A DNA stretch of 34,839 nt from Bacillota bacterium (lineage in GTDB: Bacteria > Bacillota > UBA4882 > UBA10575): positions 1 to 34,839 of the forward strand of contig JAAYHQ010000059.1 of the NCBI GenBank assembly GCA_012727425.1. The letters run 5' to 3'. This document shows positions 7,299 to 15,771 of this stretch, piece by piece. The first letter of the stretch is position 1. The number at the start of each line of letters is the position of its first letter. The position numbers were made by a program, and so were the translations under genes. A model generated the notes under the pieces. The model was not told the DNA's origin. It made no database searches and saw nothing but the letters and a program-made list of their open reading frames with translations.

Positions 7299-8135
7299 AT
7301 GAAACTGGATCTCGCCTTTTTGGACTGGGCAATCATTATTTCACTCCTCATCTTTACGTACCGGGGATTCCGCCACGGGTTTGTGCAGCAATTGTTAGGG
7401 CTCCTCGGTTCGATTGTTGCCGTGGTTGCCGCTTTCTATTTTTATCAGAAGCTTGGTCTTGTTTTAGCGGATTGGCTTCGGATCTCGGACAACCTGGCCG
7501 GGATCCTTGGCTTTATTTTAATCGTGATTGGGATCAGCGCCGTGATGGGCCTCGGCGGTAAAAAGTGGAAAAAAATCACTGACAATTCGGCCCTTTCTAC
7601 GCTGGATGGGATTGCGGGCGCGCTTTTCGGCGCTTTTAAAGTGCTTATCGTTTGGGTCTTAATTTTACTGTTCCTTTCCTCCTTGCCCTGGGAGTTTATC
7701 CAAACCCCTTTATCCCAGTCCACACTGGCCCGGGATGTGCTGAAACTGGCCCCTACTTTTTATTTTCTTCAAGAGCGGGCGTTACCGGCCGATGTTCCCC
7801 GGCTCTATATGACCCCGGAAGGCTTACAGTTGAGAAAGGTGAAGTATGAGGATTTGGACGGAAGTACTTGTATAGCCTGCGGCGGTGAGGTTCGTTACTT
7901 AGGGCCGGCCAAGCAAGGCCTTTTTTATTTTCCCCTCTTCGAATGTACCCTTTGTGGACGAAAAAGTGACGGATGCCAAACTTTTGAGGGCTTCCACCTT
8001 TTTTATGGCCGTTGTCCTTGGGATGCACGGACTTTTCCTCAGGGCACGAAGTGTGAAATATGGCACGCCGAACCGCCGGTCTATCCGGGAACGATCTGTC
8101 CGGTTTGCGGGCGTAGTAATGTCCGTTCTTTTTAG
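7299..8135 (+). CDS. CvpA family membrane protein with cysteine-rich C-terminal extension
   Basis: 278 residues, ATG after CCGGAGG. Residues 1-160 form a four-helix CvpA domain (LDWAIIISLLIFTYRGFRHG at the N-terminus, then LGLLGSIVAVVAAF), the family linked to colicin V production and, in some bacteria, cell-envelope homeostasis. Typical CvpA proteins end near 170-180 residues; this one continues about 90 residues with cysteines at 191/194, 216/219 and 267/270 (three CxxC pairs) plus 226, 239 and 252, resembling tandem zinc ribbons. The extension is in frame with no frameshift sign and ends with CPVCGRSN. Its function is unknown. Lies between zapA and the U32 gene. Confidence 0.82.
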   Translation: MKLDLAFLDWAIIISLLIFTYRGFRHGFVQQLLGLLGSIVAVVAAFYFYQKLGLVLADWLRISDNLAGILGFILIVIGISAVMGLGGKKWKKITDNSALSTLDGIAGALFGAFKVLIVWVLILLFLSSLPWEFIQTPLSQSTLARDVLKLAPTFYFLQERALPADVPRLYMTPEGLQLRKVKYEDLDGSTCIACGGEVRYLGPAKQGLFYFPLFECTLCGRKSDGCQTFEGFHLFYGRCPWDARTFPQGTKCEIWHAEPPVYPGTICPVCGRSNVRSF

Positions 8136-8263
8136 CGGGGTAACAAGGGAACCCTTGCGCCGTGAGAATGGGCATAATAGCGCAAAAGGATTTCTGCCGT
8201 TTATGTTGAAATCGCCTTTTGGACGAAGAAGACCGAAAGAAAAAGGAATGAAGAAAGACAACA

Positions 8264-10789
8264 ATGGTGAACAACAGTAAGGCTACGCTTCCGGAGTTAC
8301 TCGCTCCGGCCGGTGACTGGGAGACTTTAAAGGTGGCCGTTGCCGCCGGTGCCGATGCGGTTTACGCCGGTGGGAAAATGTTTAGCGCCCGCCAGTTTGC
8401 CACCAACTTTGACCGGGATGAACTGGCCGCCGCCGCCGATTACCTTCATCTGCGCGGTCGTAAACTGTACGTAACGGTTAACACCCTGATTAAACAGGGA
8501 GAGATTGATGATTTTTTAGATTACATTGATTTCTTGTCCGCAATCGGTACCGATGCCGTCATTCTACAGGATTTGGGCGCGCTTTATCTGATCCGCACTT
8601 ACTGGCCGCACCTTCCGGTCCATGCCAGTACACAGATGACGGTGCATGACGGGGCGGGGGTGCGGTTCCTCCAGAAACTTGGTGTGGAACGGGTAATTCT
8701 TGCCCGCGAACTGAGCTGGGAAGAGATTAAGGCGATCTGTGCAGAAAACCGGGTTGAAGTTGAAGTTTTTGTCCATGGTGCGCTCTGTGTGGCCTATTCG
8801 GGGGCTTGCCTCTTCAGCAGTTTGGTGGGCGGACGGAGTGGCAATCGGGGGCGTTGTGCCCAACCTTGCCGTCTGACCTATACTTTATACCAGGCCACCG
8901 GCCACGGACGGCCGGTACCCGTTTCGGAAAAGGAAAAACACCTGCTCTCCCCGAAGGATTTGTCGCTCCTGACCGCTGTTCCACAGTTGATCGAAGCCGG
9001 GGTCAGTTCCTTAAAAATCGAGGGGCGGATGAAAGGCCCCGAATACGTGGGTACGGTCGTTAACACTTACCGGAAAGTCCTAGACCGTTATGGTGAAGCG
9101 CCGGAGCGGTTTCGGGTGGAACAGGAAGAGATAAACGCGTTGACCACTGTCTTTAACCGGGGTTTATCCACCGGTTATTTCCTGGGGGACCTGGGCCCGG
9201 CTTTGATCAGTCCCGACCGGCCAAACAACCGGGGGCGTTTTGTCGGCCGGGTCAAGCAATATGATGCGAAACGGAAAAGGTGCCGAGTTAAGCTGGAGCA
9301 AGAGTTGCAAGCAGGCGACGGGATTGAAGTCTGGGTGAAAGTGGGCGGTCGTGTTGGCACTATTGTTGAGGATCTGACGGTGAGCGGGAAAAAAGTGGAA
9401 GCCGCTCCGCCCGGAGCGGAAGCCGAGTTTGCTTTACCGGAAAAGGTCAAGCCGGGGGACCGGGTTTTTCTTACTTCTTCCCGGCTCCTGGGGGAAAAAA
9501 TCCAACAAATGCTGCGTAACGATTATGCCGGGTCAAAAGTTCCTTGTGATCTCCATGTTGAAGTCGCTCCCGGCCAACCCCTGGTCTTAACAATGACGGG
9601 GTTGGGGGAAAAGGTGGTGGTCCCATCGGCCGCGCAAGCACAAGCGGCAACGAAACACCCCTTGACTGAAGAGATCCTTTACCACCATTTGACCCGGTTG
9701 GGGGAGACCCCTTTCCGTGCCGCCAAATTTTCCGCCGTAATTAAGGGAAGCCCCATTTTACCCTACAGTCAGCTTAATCAGGTGCGCCGGGCAGCGGTGG
9801 ACCGCTTAAGCGCGCAAATCCTGGCGGTCCACCGCCGGTCTCCGGTTGACCTGCGGCTAGTAAAAAGCCGGGTGCGAGCGGCCTCTACAACGCAGATACG
9901 TTCCGGCCCTTCTTACCTGACCGTTTTTGCGGGCAATCTTGACCTTTTAAAAGCGGCTTTGGCTGCCGGCATCCCGAAGGTGATCTTTGGGGGCGAGAGT
10001 TTCACCCCCGGTTTTCATTGGACAAGGGAGCATCTGGCCGCGGCAGTGGACCTTGCCCGGGGGGCCGGGGCGCAGGCCATCATTGCCCTGCCCCGGATTA
10101 CCCGGGAGCGGGAGAAGAAAGCTGTTGCCAATTACGTCCGGGTCAGTCATGAACTGCAACCCGATGGTTTTCTCCTTTCCCATTTGGGAAGCCTGCAAAC
10201 GGTGCGGGATTATTCGGACCTCCCCATTTACGCCAATCATTCCTTTCACTTTTTTAACCCTTTTACCTTCGAATTGCTGCAAAACCTGGGCGTTGCCGGG
10301 GTAACCCTGTCTCCGGAATTGACAAAAGGGGAAATCTTTGCCTTGATTGAGAGCCCGGTGTTTCGCGAAGTTGAAGTGGAGCTTTTCGTCTTTGGTGCCC
10401 TTGAATTAATGATCGCCCAGTTTTGCCCCGTCGGGGCCTGGGTTGGGCGCACGGAGCCCCGGGCCTGCCCCCGCCCCTGTGCGCAAAGGCGCTATTTTTT
10501 GCGGGACCGGAAAAAGATCGATTTTCCGGTCCTGGTCGATGAGAATTGCCGGATGCATTTACTCAACAGCCGGTATCTTTCGTTGCTCCGTGAACTTGAA
10601 ACTTTAAAAGACAAACGGCTGAGTTTGCGCTTGGAGCTTCGCCATCAAGACCCGGGGGTGGCGGCCAAGGTGATCCGGCTGTTTCAGCAGGGTTTGGCCG
10701 GCGGTGGGACCGAGGAAGACCACGCTGTTCTGGAATCATGCCTTGACCAAGGACTGACGCGCGGCCATTTTCACCGGGGTGTTGAGTAA
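8264..10789 (+). CDS. U32 family protein with two U32-type domains (RlhA/YhbU-type)
   Basis: 841 residues. The U32 signature EVFVHGALCVAYSGACLFSS lies near residues 166-185, followed by the cysteine cluster GRCAQPCRLTY typical of the Fe-S-binding type. A DUF3656-like middle region spans about 390-530, and a second, diverged U32-like half starts near 550 (ELFVFGALELMIAQFCPVG, then ACPRPCAQRRYF). Although called collagenase-like peptidases, characterised relatives act in tRNA or 23S rRNA base hydroxylation (TrhP, RlhA); the long two-part form resembles RlhA. I infer an RNA-modification role rather than proteolysis. Start ATG has only a modest site (AAGGAATGAAG). The 128 bp before it hold no convincing gene. 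Confidence 0.85.
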   Translation: MVNNSKATLPELLAPAGDWETLKVAVAAGADAVYAGGKMFSARQFATNFDRDELAAAADYLHLRGRKLYVTVNTLIKQGEIDDFLDYIDFLSAIGTDAVILQDLGALYLIRTYWPHLPVHASTQMTVHDGAGVRFLQKLGVERVILARELSWEEIKAICAENRVEVEVFVHGALCVAYSGACLFSSLVGGRSGNRGRCAQPCRLTYTLYQATGHGRPVPVSEKEKHLLSPKDLSLLTAVPQLIEAGVSSLKIEGRMKGPEYVGTVVNTYRKVLDRYGEAPERFRVEQEEINALTTVFNRGLSTGYFLGDLGPALISPDRPNNRGRFVGRVKQYDAKRKRCRVKLEQELQAGDGIEVWVKVGGRVGTIVEDLTVSGKKVEAAPPGAEAEFALPEKVKPGDRVFLTSSRLLGEKIQQMLRNDYAGSKVPCDLHVEVAPGQPLVLTMTGLGEKVVVPSAAQAQAATKHPLTEEILYHHLTRLGETPFRAAKFSAVIKGSPILPYSQLNQVRRAAVDRLSAQILAVHRRSPVDLRLVKSRVRAASTTQIRSGPSYLTVFAGNLDLLKAALAAGIPKVIFGGESFTPGFHWTREHLAAAVDLARGAGAQAIIALPRITREREKKAVANYVRVSHELQPDGFLLSHLGSLQTVRDYSDLPIYANHSFHFFNPFTFELLQNLGVAGVTLSPELTKGEIFALIESPVFREVEVELFVFGALELMIAQFCPVGAWVGRTEPRACPRPCAQRRYFLRDRKKIDFPVLVDENCRMHLLNSRYLSLLRELETLKDKRLSLRLELRHQDPGVAAKVIRLFQQGLAGGGTEEDHAVLESCLDQGLTRGHFHRGVE

Positions 10790-10797
10790 AATAATGA

Positions 10798-10826
10798 TTT
10801 ACACCGCTTTTGAACTGTGATAGAAT
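10798..10826 (+). promoter_or_regulatory. Promoter of rpsO
   Basis: TTTACA (10798-10803), a 17-bp spacer and TAGAAT (10821-10826), starting about 10 bp after the U32 stop codon. Confidence 0.65.
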
Positions 10827-10833
10827 TTATTCT

Positions 10834-10947
10834 GGAGTTTGTCGCCAGAACTCCAAACAAAACTAATTAAACGCCACCCCTTTCTGGGATTACCGTTACC
10901 TCCGGCGGAACTCTCGGATTGGAGGGCTAACAATTTTAAGGAGGTGA
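10834..10947 (+). promoter_or_regulatory. Structured rpsO leader, possible S15 autoregulatory site
   Basis: The leader of about 115 nt can fold into TGGAGTT/AACTCCA (10833-10839 with 10849-10855) and a second hairpin, GTTACCTCC (10895-10903) with GGAGG-gc-TAAC (10921-10931), ending just before the ribosome site AAGGAGGTG (10939-10947). S15 represses its own mRNA in several bacteria by binding such leaders. Assignment here is inference. Confidence 0.35.
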
Positions 10948-10952
10948 AATTG

Positions 10953-11219
10953 GTGCTGACTCCTGAGAAAAAAGCGGAAATTATAGCCAAGTACCGCATC
11001 CACGAAAGCGACACCGGTTCTCCCGAGGTGCAAATCGCGATCCTGACAGAGAGAATAAACTACCTAACTGAGCATTTGAAGGTCCATAAGAAGGATCACC
11101 ACTCGCGGCGGGGTTTATTGAAAATGGTTGGCCAGCGCAGGGGTCTGTTAAACTATCTTTACAAGACCGACATTCAACGGTACCGTTCGATCGTTGAGCG
11201 TCTTGGGTTACGCAAATAG
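10953..11219 (+). CDS. rpsO: 30S ribosomal protein S15
   Basis: Primary 16S rRNA-binding protein that nucleates the central domain of the 30S subunit. 88 residues from GTG 10953 ([19 protein letters not shown]), 8 nt after GGAGG; TTG 10950 directly before it is less well spaced. The family core is intact: [41 protein letters not shown] and the C-terminal [12 protein letters not shown]. Has its own promoter and terminator, with pnp following as in most bacteria. Confidence 0.97.
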   Translation: MLTPEKKAEIIAKYRIHESDTGSPEVQIAILTERINYLTEHLKVHKKDHHSRRGLLKMVGQRRGLLNYLYKTDIQRYRSIVERLGLRK

Positions 11220-11227
11220 AGCAAAGG

Positions 11228-11251
11228 AAGCGGGGGCTCCCCGCTTTTCTT
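11228..11251 (+). terminator. Terminator after rpsO
   Basis: AAGCGGGG (11228-11235), a three-base loop, CCCCGCTT (11239-11246), then TTCTT. Read-through to pnp is likely partial, since no strong pnp promoter was seen. Confidence 0.75.
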
Positions 11252-11334
11252 CTGTATTTGGTCATAATAATAAATATAGTTTTCCTGGCTGCCAAAGGTA
11301 TCCTTTGGAAAAAGATAGAAAGGGGGATTATTTA

Positions 11335-13437
11335 TTGAAGAAATACCAAACTGACCTGGCCGGTCGACCTTTGATTGTTGAAATTGACAAAATGGCAAGA
11401 CAAGCCAACGGCGCCGCTCTGGTCAGGTATGGGGACACGGTTGTCTTGGTTACAGCCGTGGTCTCAGCCCAACCCCGAGAGGGGATCGATTTTTTCCCGT
11501 TGCTTGTTGACTACGAAGAAAGGCTTTATGCAGTCGGAAAAATTCCCGGGAGTTTCCTCCGGCGGGAAGGGCGGCCCACTGAAAACGCGATCCTGGCCGC
11601 CCGGACGATCGACCGGCCGATTCGCCCGTTGTTCCCGAAAGGTTTCCGCCATGATGTTCAGGTGGTCGCGACCGTTTTGTCGGTGGATCCGGATCATCCG
11701 GCCGATACCACGGCGATGATCGGTGCTTCCATCGCCCTTTCCATTTCGGAGATTCCGTTCCAAGGCCCGATCGCCGGGTTGCACGTCGGATTGGTCGACG
11801 GAAAGCTGGTCATCAACCCCACGGCCGAACAAGCCGCGAAAAGTAAGATGGATCTGATCGTGGCCGGGACGAAAGACGCGATTATGATGGTGGAAGCCGG
11901 GGCGAATGAAGTTACGGAGGAAGACGTCCTCGAGGCGATTCTTTTTGGCCATGAAGAGATCAAAAAACTCGTTGCTTTCCAGGAAGCGATCAAAGCGGAG
12001 ATTGGCAAACCACCAATGGAGGTAGAGAGTGAAGAACCGGACCCGGAACTATACGCGGCAATCAAAGATTACTGTACAACTAAAATAAGCGAGGCGTTAC
12101 GAACCGGGGACAAATTAAAAAGAGAGGCCCAGGTTGATCAGGTGAAAGAAGAAGTCCATCAGCACTTTGCGGCGGAATTGGGGGAAGAGGTCTATGCCGA
12201 AAAAGCCCGCATGATCAGTGAAATCCTTGACACTCTGGTCAAAGAAGAAGTCCGCCGCATGATTGTGGTGGAAGAGGTGCGTGTGGATGGACGAGCTTTG
12301 GACGAAATTCGCCCCATCTCCTGCGAGGTGGGCATCCTCCCGCGGACGCATGGTTCCGGTCTCTTCACCCGCGGACAAACCCAAGTGCTTTCCGTTGTCA
12401 CCTTGGGGCGGATCAGTGAAGAGCAGATCCTGGACGGTTTGGATGAAGAGGAAACCAAACGCTACATACACCACTACAACTTCCCCGCCTACAGTGTCGG
12501 CGAGGTAAAACCGATTCGGGGTCCGGGACGCCGCGAGATTGGACACGGCGCTTTGGCGGAACGGGCACTCGCCCCAATGATTCCTCCGGAGGAAGAGTTT
12601 CCCTACACGATCCGGGTTGTTTCGGAAGTGGTGGAATCCAACGGCTCAACTTCTCAGGCCAGTGTCTGCGGCAGTACCCTCGCGCTGATGGATGCCGGGG
12701 TTCCGATCAAGAAACCCGTGGCCGGCGTGGCGATGGGCTTAGTGAAACACGAGGACCAAATCCGGATCCTGACCGATATCCAGGGCTTGGAAGACCACTT
12801 GGGTGACATGGACTTTAAAGTGGCCGGAACCCGCGACGGGATCACCGCGATCCAGATGGATATAAAAATTTCCGGGATTACCAGAGAAGTCCTCCAACAA
12901 GCCTTGGAACAGGCCAGAAAAGGGCGGTTGTTTATCCTCGATAAAATGTTGGCGGTGATCGATAAACCCCGCGCCGAATTGTCGCCCTATGCCCCCCGGA
13001 TGCTCACTTTCGAAATCGATCCGGAAAAGATTCGCGATGTGATTGGGCCCGGCGGGAAGACGATCCGGAAAATCATTGAAGAAACCGGTGTCGATATCGA
13101 TATTGAGGATGACGGCCGTGTCTTTATCACTTCCGTGGACAGTGCTGCCGGGGAAAAGGCGAAAGCCATTATTGACCGGTTGACCAGCGATGTGGAAGTG
13201 GGCAAAACCTATTTGGGGAAAGTGGTCCGGCTGATGAACTTCGGTGCCTTTGTTGAAATCCTGCCCGGTAAAGAAGGTTTGGTCCACATCTCCCAACTGG
13301 CCAAGGAACGGGTGGCCCGGGTGGAGGATGTGGTCCAGGTGGGCGACGAGATCCTGGTTAAAGTAATCGAGATCGACAAGCTGGGCCGGATTAATCTCTC
13401 CCGGAAGGCGCTCCTCCTTGAACAGGAGCGAAAATAA
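11335..13437 (+). CDS. pnp: Polyribonucleotide nucleotidyltransferase (PNPase)
   Basis: Phosphorolytic 3'-5' exoribonuclease of RNA decay. The start is TTG 11335 ([13 protein letters not shown]), 8 nt after AAAGGGGG, giving 700 residues; the open frame extending back to 11194 overlaps rpsO and its terminator and is not used. Two RNase PH domains are separated by the all-alpha linker; [22 protein letters not shown] marks the first and the [22 protein letters not shown] block the second. A KH domain ([14 protein letters not shown]) and an S1 domain ([26 protein letters not shown]) follow in the C-terminal 150 residues. All domains are complete. Confidence 0.97.
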   Translation: MKKYQTDLAGRPLIVEIDKMARQANGAALVRYGDTVVLVTAVVSAQPREGIDFFPLLVDYEERLYAVGKIPGSFLRREGRPTENAILAARTIDRPIRPLFPKGFRHDVQVVATVLSVDPDHPADTTAMIGASIALSISEIPFQGPIAGLHVGLVDGKLVINPTAEQAAKSKMDLIVAGTKDAIMMVEAGANEVTEEDVLEAILFGHEEIKKLVAFQEAIKAEIGKPPMEVESEEPDPELYAAIKDYCTTKISEALRTGDKLKREAQVDQVKEEVHQHFAAELGEEVYAEKARMISEILDTLVKEEVRRMIVVEEVRVDGRALDEIRPISCEVGILPRTHGSGLFTRGQTQVLSVVTLGRISEEQILDGLDEEETKRYIHHYNFPAYSVGEVKPIRGPGRREIGHGALAERALAPMIPPEEEFPYTIRVVSEVVESNGSTSQASVCGSTLALMDAGVPIKKPVAGVAMGLVKHEDQIRILTDIQGLEDHLGDMDFKVAGTRDGITAIQMDIKISGITREVLQQALEQARKGRLFILDKMLAVIDKPRAELSPYAPRMLTFEIDPEKIRDVIGPGGKTIRKIIEETGVDIDIEDDGRVFITSVDSAAGEKAKAIIDRLTSDVEVGKTYLGKVVRLMNFGAFVEILPGKEGLVHISQLAKERVARVEDVVQVGDEILVKVIEIDKLGRINLSRKALLLEQERK

Positions 13438-13442
13438 AAACG

Positions 13443-13469
13443 AACCGAGAGGAACTTCTCGGTTTTTTT
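13443..13469 (+). terminator. Terminator after pnp
   Basis: AACCGAGA (13443-13450) with TCTCGGTT (13457-13464) and a run of T through 13469. Confidence 0.85.
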
Positions 13470-13549
13470 ATTTTCTGCACCAATGGCCTAAACCAGCGCA
13501 TATAATGTTTTAAATAATACTTTCAAGCCAATAGAGAGGAGGAAGGAGG

Positions 13550-13720
13550 ATCAACCCCTGGTTTCATCTTAAACGCTACGGACGACTTCTTCTCCTGGCC
13601 ATTACCCTGGTTTCTTTGCTTAAGTGTCTATTTTTCCCCAACGCACTGGATGTGATCATCCTGGTTGGACTGCTTTTTCTCGATGGGATCGTCTTTCTCG
13701 GCAACGGAAAAAGCCTCTAG
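13550..13720 (+). CDS. Small hydrophobic protein without a canonical start codon
   Basis: An open frame of 56 codons ends at TAG 13718-13720 and reads INPWFHLKRYGRLLLLAI, then two likely membrane stretches (LLLLAITLVSLLKCLFF and ALDVIILVGLLFL) and FLGNGKSL. It follows a strong GGAGGAAGGAGG (13538-13549), but the frame contains no ATG, GTG or TTG before the tryptophan; an in-frame TAG sits at 13532-13534. ATC at 13550, 7 nt after the first GGAGG, would be a non-standard start. The amphipathic basic N-terminus plus membrane segments look protein-like. It may be a real gene using ATC, a gene inactivated at its start, or chance. A TATAAT lies at 13501-13506 without a good -35. The terminator overlaps its end. 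Confidence 0.45.
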   Translation: MNPWFHLKRYGRLLLLAITLVSLLKCLFFPNALDVIILVGLLFLDGIVFLGNGKSL

Positions 13721-13740
13721 AAGTGGGGCTTTTCTTTTTT
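13709..13740 (+). terminator. Terminator overlapping the end of the small ORF
   Basis: AAAAGCCTC (13709-13717) with GGGGCTTTT (13725-13733), one G-U pair, then six T. It isolates the following mra promoter from upstream transcription. Confidence 0.75.
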
Positions 13741-13751
13741 TTAAAAAACAC

Positions 13752-13780
13752 TTGACAAATCCAGTAAATTGGGGCATGAT
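13752..13780 (+). promoter_or_regulatory. Promoter of the mraZ/division-wall cluster
   Basis: TTGACA (13752-13757), a 17-bp spacer and CATGAT (13775-13780), about 60 bp before mraZ. Confidence 0.75.
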
Positions 13781-13786
13781 GGGTAT

Positions 13787-13824
13787 TGGAGAGACAAAGT
13801 GGAGCGAAATGGAGTGAAATGGAG
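13787..13824 (+). promoter_or_regulatory. Probable MraZ operator (TGGAG repeats)
   Basis: TGGAG occurs at 13800-13804, 13810-13814 and 13820-13824, exactly 10 bp apart, with a further copy at 13787-13791 spaced 13 bp. They lie between promoter and mraZ. MraZ is known to autoregulate its operon by binding tandem repeats of about 10-bp period, so these are likely its sites. Confidence 0.7.
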
Positions 13825-13841
13825 AAGAGGGTGAAACGGTT

Positions 13842-14273
13842 TTGTTTATGGGGGAATACCAACATTCCTTAGATGATAAGGGGCGTCTCATCATCCCCGC
13901 GAAACTAAGGGAAGGGTTGGGGGAGAAGTTCATCCTCACCCGTGGACTTGACCGTTCGCTTTTTGTTTATCCTCTCTCCGAATGGGAAAACATAGAAGAA
14001 AGAATGAGATCGTTACCGACCACCCAGGCTGATACCCGTGCTTTTGTCCGGATGTTCTTCTCGGGAGCCGTTGAGTGTGAACCGGACAAGCAATGGCGGA
14101 TCTCCATTCCACCTAACCTTCGTTCCTACGCCCAAATCGATAAGGACCTTTATATTTTGGGTGTTTCAACCCGCATTGAAATTTGGGCGCGGGAGGTCTG
14201 GGAGGCCTACGCGGCGCAGGCAGAAGAGTCCTATGAAGCCTTGGCCGAGAAGATTGTCGGGATCGGGATTTAA
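13842..14273 (+). CDS. mraZ: Transcriptional regulator MraZ
   Basis: Ring-forming DNA-binding protein (AbrB/MraZ fold) that controls the division and cell-wall cluster. 143 residues from TTG 13842 (MFMGEYQHSLDDKGRL), which keeps the conserved N-terminus and sits about 9 nt after GAGGGTG; ATG 13848 is too far from that site. Both MraZ repeats are visible: DDKGRLIIPAKLRE near residue 11 and the second half with DKQWRISIPPNLRSYA near residue 85. The likely operator is the TGGAG array just upstream. rsmH follows after 30 bp. Confidence 0.95.
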   Translation: MFMGEYQHSLDDKGRLIIPAKLREGLGEKFILTRGLDRSLFVYPLSEWENIEERMRSLPTTQADTRAFVRMFFSGAVECEPDKQWRISIPPNLRSYAQIDKDLYILGVSTRIEIWAREVWEAYAAQAEESYEALAEKIVGIGI

Positions 14274-14303
14274 GAAGCAGTTTATTCTTCAGGAAGGTTA
14301 AAG

Positions 14304-15245
14304 ATGGAAGAAGCCAGGCACCAACCGGTGATGCCCGCAGAGGTAATACACTACCTTGATCCGCAACCGGGGGCAGTGATCGTCGACGGAACGATCGGTC
14401 TGGGCGGCCACAGCAGATTAATCGCCGCCCGGCTGGGAGCAGAGGGAACCCTGATTGGGATCGATCAAGATGAGTCGGCTTTGGCGCTGGCCCGCAAGAA
14501 TCTGGCTTTTTTTACAGGGAAATTGGTTCTTGTCCATGATAATTTCCGTAATCTGGGGTCCGTTGTCCGTCAAGTGTGCCCGGAAGGCATCGATGGTCTA
14601 CTGCTCGATCTGGGTGTTTCTTCCCTCCAACTTGACTGGGGGGAAAGGGGTTTTTCCTACCAACAAAAGGCTGCTTTGGATATGCGAATGAATCCGCAGC
14701 AACCCTTTTCCGCGGCAGATCTGGTCAACACTTATTCGCAAGCGGAATTAACACGTGTGCTCCGTGAGTATGGTGAAGAACGGTGGGCTAGCCGGATTGC
14801 CCAGTTTATTGTGGAAGCGCGCAAAAAAACACCTTTGACCACCACCGACCAGTTGGTTGCGGTGGTTAAAGCCGCAATTCCCGCCGGAGCACGGCGGACT
14901 GGACCCCATCCCGCCCGGCGCACTTTTCAGGCGCTGCGGATTGCTGTCAACCAAGAGTTGGAAGCCCTCCAGGATGGGCTTGAGGCCGGGATTGCTTCCT
15001 TAAAACCGGGCGGCCGCATTGTCGTAATTAGTTTCCACTCGTTAGAAGACCGGATTGTGAAAAGAACATTGCGCCAGAGAGCAAAGACCTGTACTTGTCC
15101 GCCGGCGCTTCCGGTCTGTCAGTGTCGGGGAAAACCGGAACTGAAAATCCTTACTCCGCAGCCGGTGGTGCCCACCGCCGAAGAGCGGCAGCAAAACCCG
15201 CGGAGCAGAAGTGCCAAACTTCGAGCCGCCTATAAACTGGTCTAG
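14304..15245 (+). CDS. rsmH: 16S rRNA (cytosine-1402 N4)-methyltransferase RsmH
   Basis: SAM-dependent enzyme (formerly MraW) methylating C1402 of 16S rRNA in the ribosomal P site. 313 residues, ATG after AGGAAGG. Family signatures: HQPVMPAEVIHYL at the N-terminus, the SAM-binding VDGTIGLGGHSRLI, DQDESAL, DGLLLDLGVSSLQLD, RTFQALRIAVNQEL, and the C-terminal VVISFHSLEDRIVKRTLR. Length and motifs are normal. Second gene of the cluster. Confidence 0.97.
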   Translation: MEEARHQPVMPAEVIHYLDPQPGAVIVDGTIGLGGHSRLIAARLGAEGTLIGIDQDESALALARKNLAFFTGKLVLVHDNFRNLGSVVRQVCPEGIDGLLLDLGVSSLQLDWGERGFSYQQKAALDMRMNPQQPFSAADLVNTYSQAELTRVLREYGEERWASRIAQFIVEARKKTPLTTTDQLVAVVKAAIPAGARRTGPHPARRTFQALRIAVNQELEALQDGLEAGIASLKPGGRIVVISFHSLEDRIVKRTLRQRAKTCTCPPALPVCQCRGKPELKILTPQPVVPTAEERQQNPRSRSAKLRAAYKLV

Positions 15246-15267
15246 GTTAGGAAAGGAGAGCATAAAA

Positions 15268-15750
15268 ATGATTAGGGCAGGTGCGAGCAGATCAACACCC
15301 GCTCCTCCGCCGCAAGTACGCACGAAGAAGGTTAGGAAAGTCGTCATCAATCTGGACCAAGTCCGGAGAGTCCTCCGGGTGGGCGGGTTGTTCGTTGTTT
15401 TAACGTTGGCAAATGCTTCAATTCAGGCCCTTGTGGCCCAGACCCAGTACCATTTAAAGGAAGTTCAGGCGGAAATTCAAGTAGTGGACCAGAGGATCGG
15501 TTGGCTCCAGTATGAACTGGCCGCGCACATTACCCAACAACAATTTGCCCGGTTGTCTCAGGAGCAGGAAGCGACGGACCAGGAGGAACAAAAGACCCTT
15601 GTCCACCTTTCGCCCAACCTTGTCCTGCCGCCAAGCATATTGAGTATTGATCCGGCTACCTCGCTTCCGGAAAAAACCATACCGGAAAAGATCTATGATT
15701 GGGTATCGGGGATGGGGCGTGCCTTGGCCAAAGGAATGCTTGGGGAGTGA
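15268..15750 (+). CDS. ftsL: FtsL-like division protein
   Basis: 160 residues, ATG after GGAAAGGAG. A basic cytoplasmic N-terminus rich in Arg/Lys/Pro (1-35) is followed by one membrane segment (about 45-65, LFVVLTLANASIQALVA) and a coiled-coil stretch (about 68-115, YHLKEVQAEIQVVDQRIGWL). This is the architecture of FtsL, which with DivIC/FtsQ activates septal synthesis. Sequence conservation in FtsL is poor, so the call rests on topology and on its place between rsmH and the PBP gene. The C-terminal 45 residues (Pro-rich, then KIYDWVSGMGRALAKGMLGE) are not a recognised domain. Confidence 0.75.
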   Translation: MIRAGASRSTPAPPPQVRTKKVRKVVINLDQVRRVLRVGGLFVVLTLANASIQALVAQTQYHLKEVQAEIQVVDQRIGWLQYELAAHITQQQFARLSQEQEATDQEEQKTLVHLSPNLVLPPSILSIDPATSLPEKTIPEKIYDWVSGMGRALAKGMLGE

Positions 15751-15771
15751 TCAGTTAGGGGAGGTATCCTG

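Noticed and set aside
7954-8280. Alternative plus-strand frame over the cvpA tail
   Set aside because: It overlaps the cysteine-rich tail, has no ribosome site or recognisable content, and the cvpA frame is the one with CxxC pattern.
10839-10952. Extended S15 reading from 10839
   Set aside because: S15 is 88-89 residues; the extra 38 residues correspond to the structured leader, and the strong AAGGAGGTG lies just before 10953.
11194-11334. Extended PNPase reading overlapping rpsO
   Set aside because: It crosses rpsO and its terminator; the conserved [10 protein letters not shown] start has its own ribosome site.
13628-13939. Minus-strand ORFs across the mraZ promoter
   Set aside because: They run over a promoter, operator and the start of mraZ and show no family features.
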